In this document: piece by piece, positions 5,413-5,419 of the stretch | Layout of the letters: each line of letters starts with the position of its first letter | How positions within the stretch are numbered: the stretch's first letter is position 1 | Origin: Spirochaetes bacterium RIFOXYC1_FULL_54_7 | GTDB lineage: Bacteria; Spirochaetota; Spirochaetia; Treponematales; UBA12059 | Assembly (NCBI GenBank): GCA_001830645.1 | Contig: MIBM01000359.1 | Coordinates: forward strand, 1 to 5,419 | Reading direction: 5' to 3' | DNA length: 5,419 bases | The notes under the pieces: model-generated | Database searches by the model: none | The model's input: only the letters and a program-made list of their open reading frames with translations | Told to the model about the DNA's origin: nothing | Translations under genes and position numbers: made by a program

Positions 5413-5419
5413 AAGGTGG
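5413..5419 (+). promoter_or_regulatory. Shine-Dalgarno-like AAGGTGG at right edge
   Basis: AAGGTGG begins 3 bases after the ROK stop codon and runs to the window edge. It resembles a ribosome binding site and suggests that another co-transcribed gene starts just outside the window. No terminator-like hairpin is seen after the stop. Confidence 0.35.

Overview
The window reads as one densely packed, plus-strand bacterial gene cluster with moderate GC. It contains no RNA genes, insertion sequences, CRISPR arrays or plasmid-type origins that I can support. The mix of genes suggests a bacterium with a cell wall and an outer envelope: an exported LysM/M23 peptidase, an exported protein with PEGA-like repeats, two small membrane proteins and a ROK-family regulator. 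A spirochaete is my best guess, but that rests on general resemblance only and is weak.

Region by region: (1) Positions 2-1222 hold the 3' part of a very acidic, low-complexity protein whose true start lies left of the window; it begins with a Glu-rich repeat tract. (2) A 45-bp gap follows, with a possible sigma70-type promoter. (3) At 1268-2023 is an unrecognised membrane protein with two likely transmembrane helices and a soluble C-terminal part. (4) At 2020-2322 is a 100-residue protein with two transmembrane helices. (5) At 2319-3236 is a secreted LysM + M23 metallopeptidase with all zinc and catalytic histidines visible. (6) At 3233-4234 is an exported beta-rich protein with two C-terminal PEGA-like repeats. 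(7) At 4231-5409 is a full-length ROK-family transcriptional regulator: a winged helix-turn-helix followed by a kinase-like sugar-binding domain that has lost its catalytic Asp. The window ends with a Shine-Dalgarno-like AAGGTGG, so another gene probably follows.

The last five genes are joined by four successive 4-bp stop/start overlaps (GTGA, GTGA, ATGA, ATGA). This implies one polycistronic message with translational coupling. The inferred theme is cell-envelope work: a peptidoglycan-cleaving or peptidoglycan-sensing exported enzyme, membrane partners, an extracytoplasmic PEGA protein, and a regulator that could respond to a sugar, possibly one derived from the wall. No named pathway can be assigned from sequence alone. 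The most notable points are the kinase-dead but apparently sugar-competent ROK regulator placed inside an envelope operon, the uninterrupted chain of overlaps, and the strongly acidic first protein.
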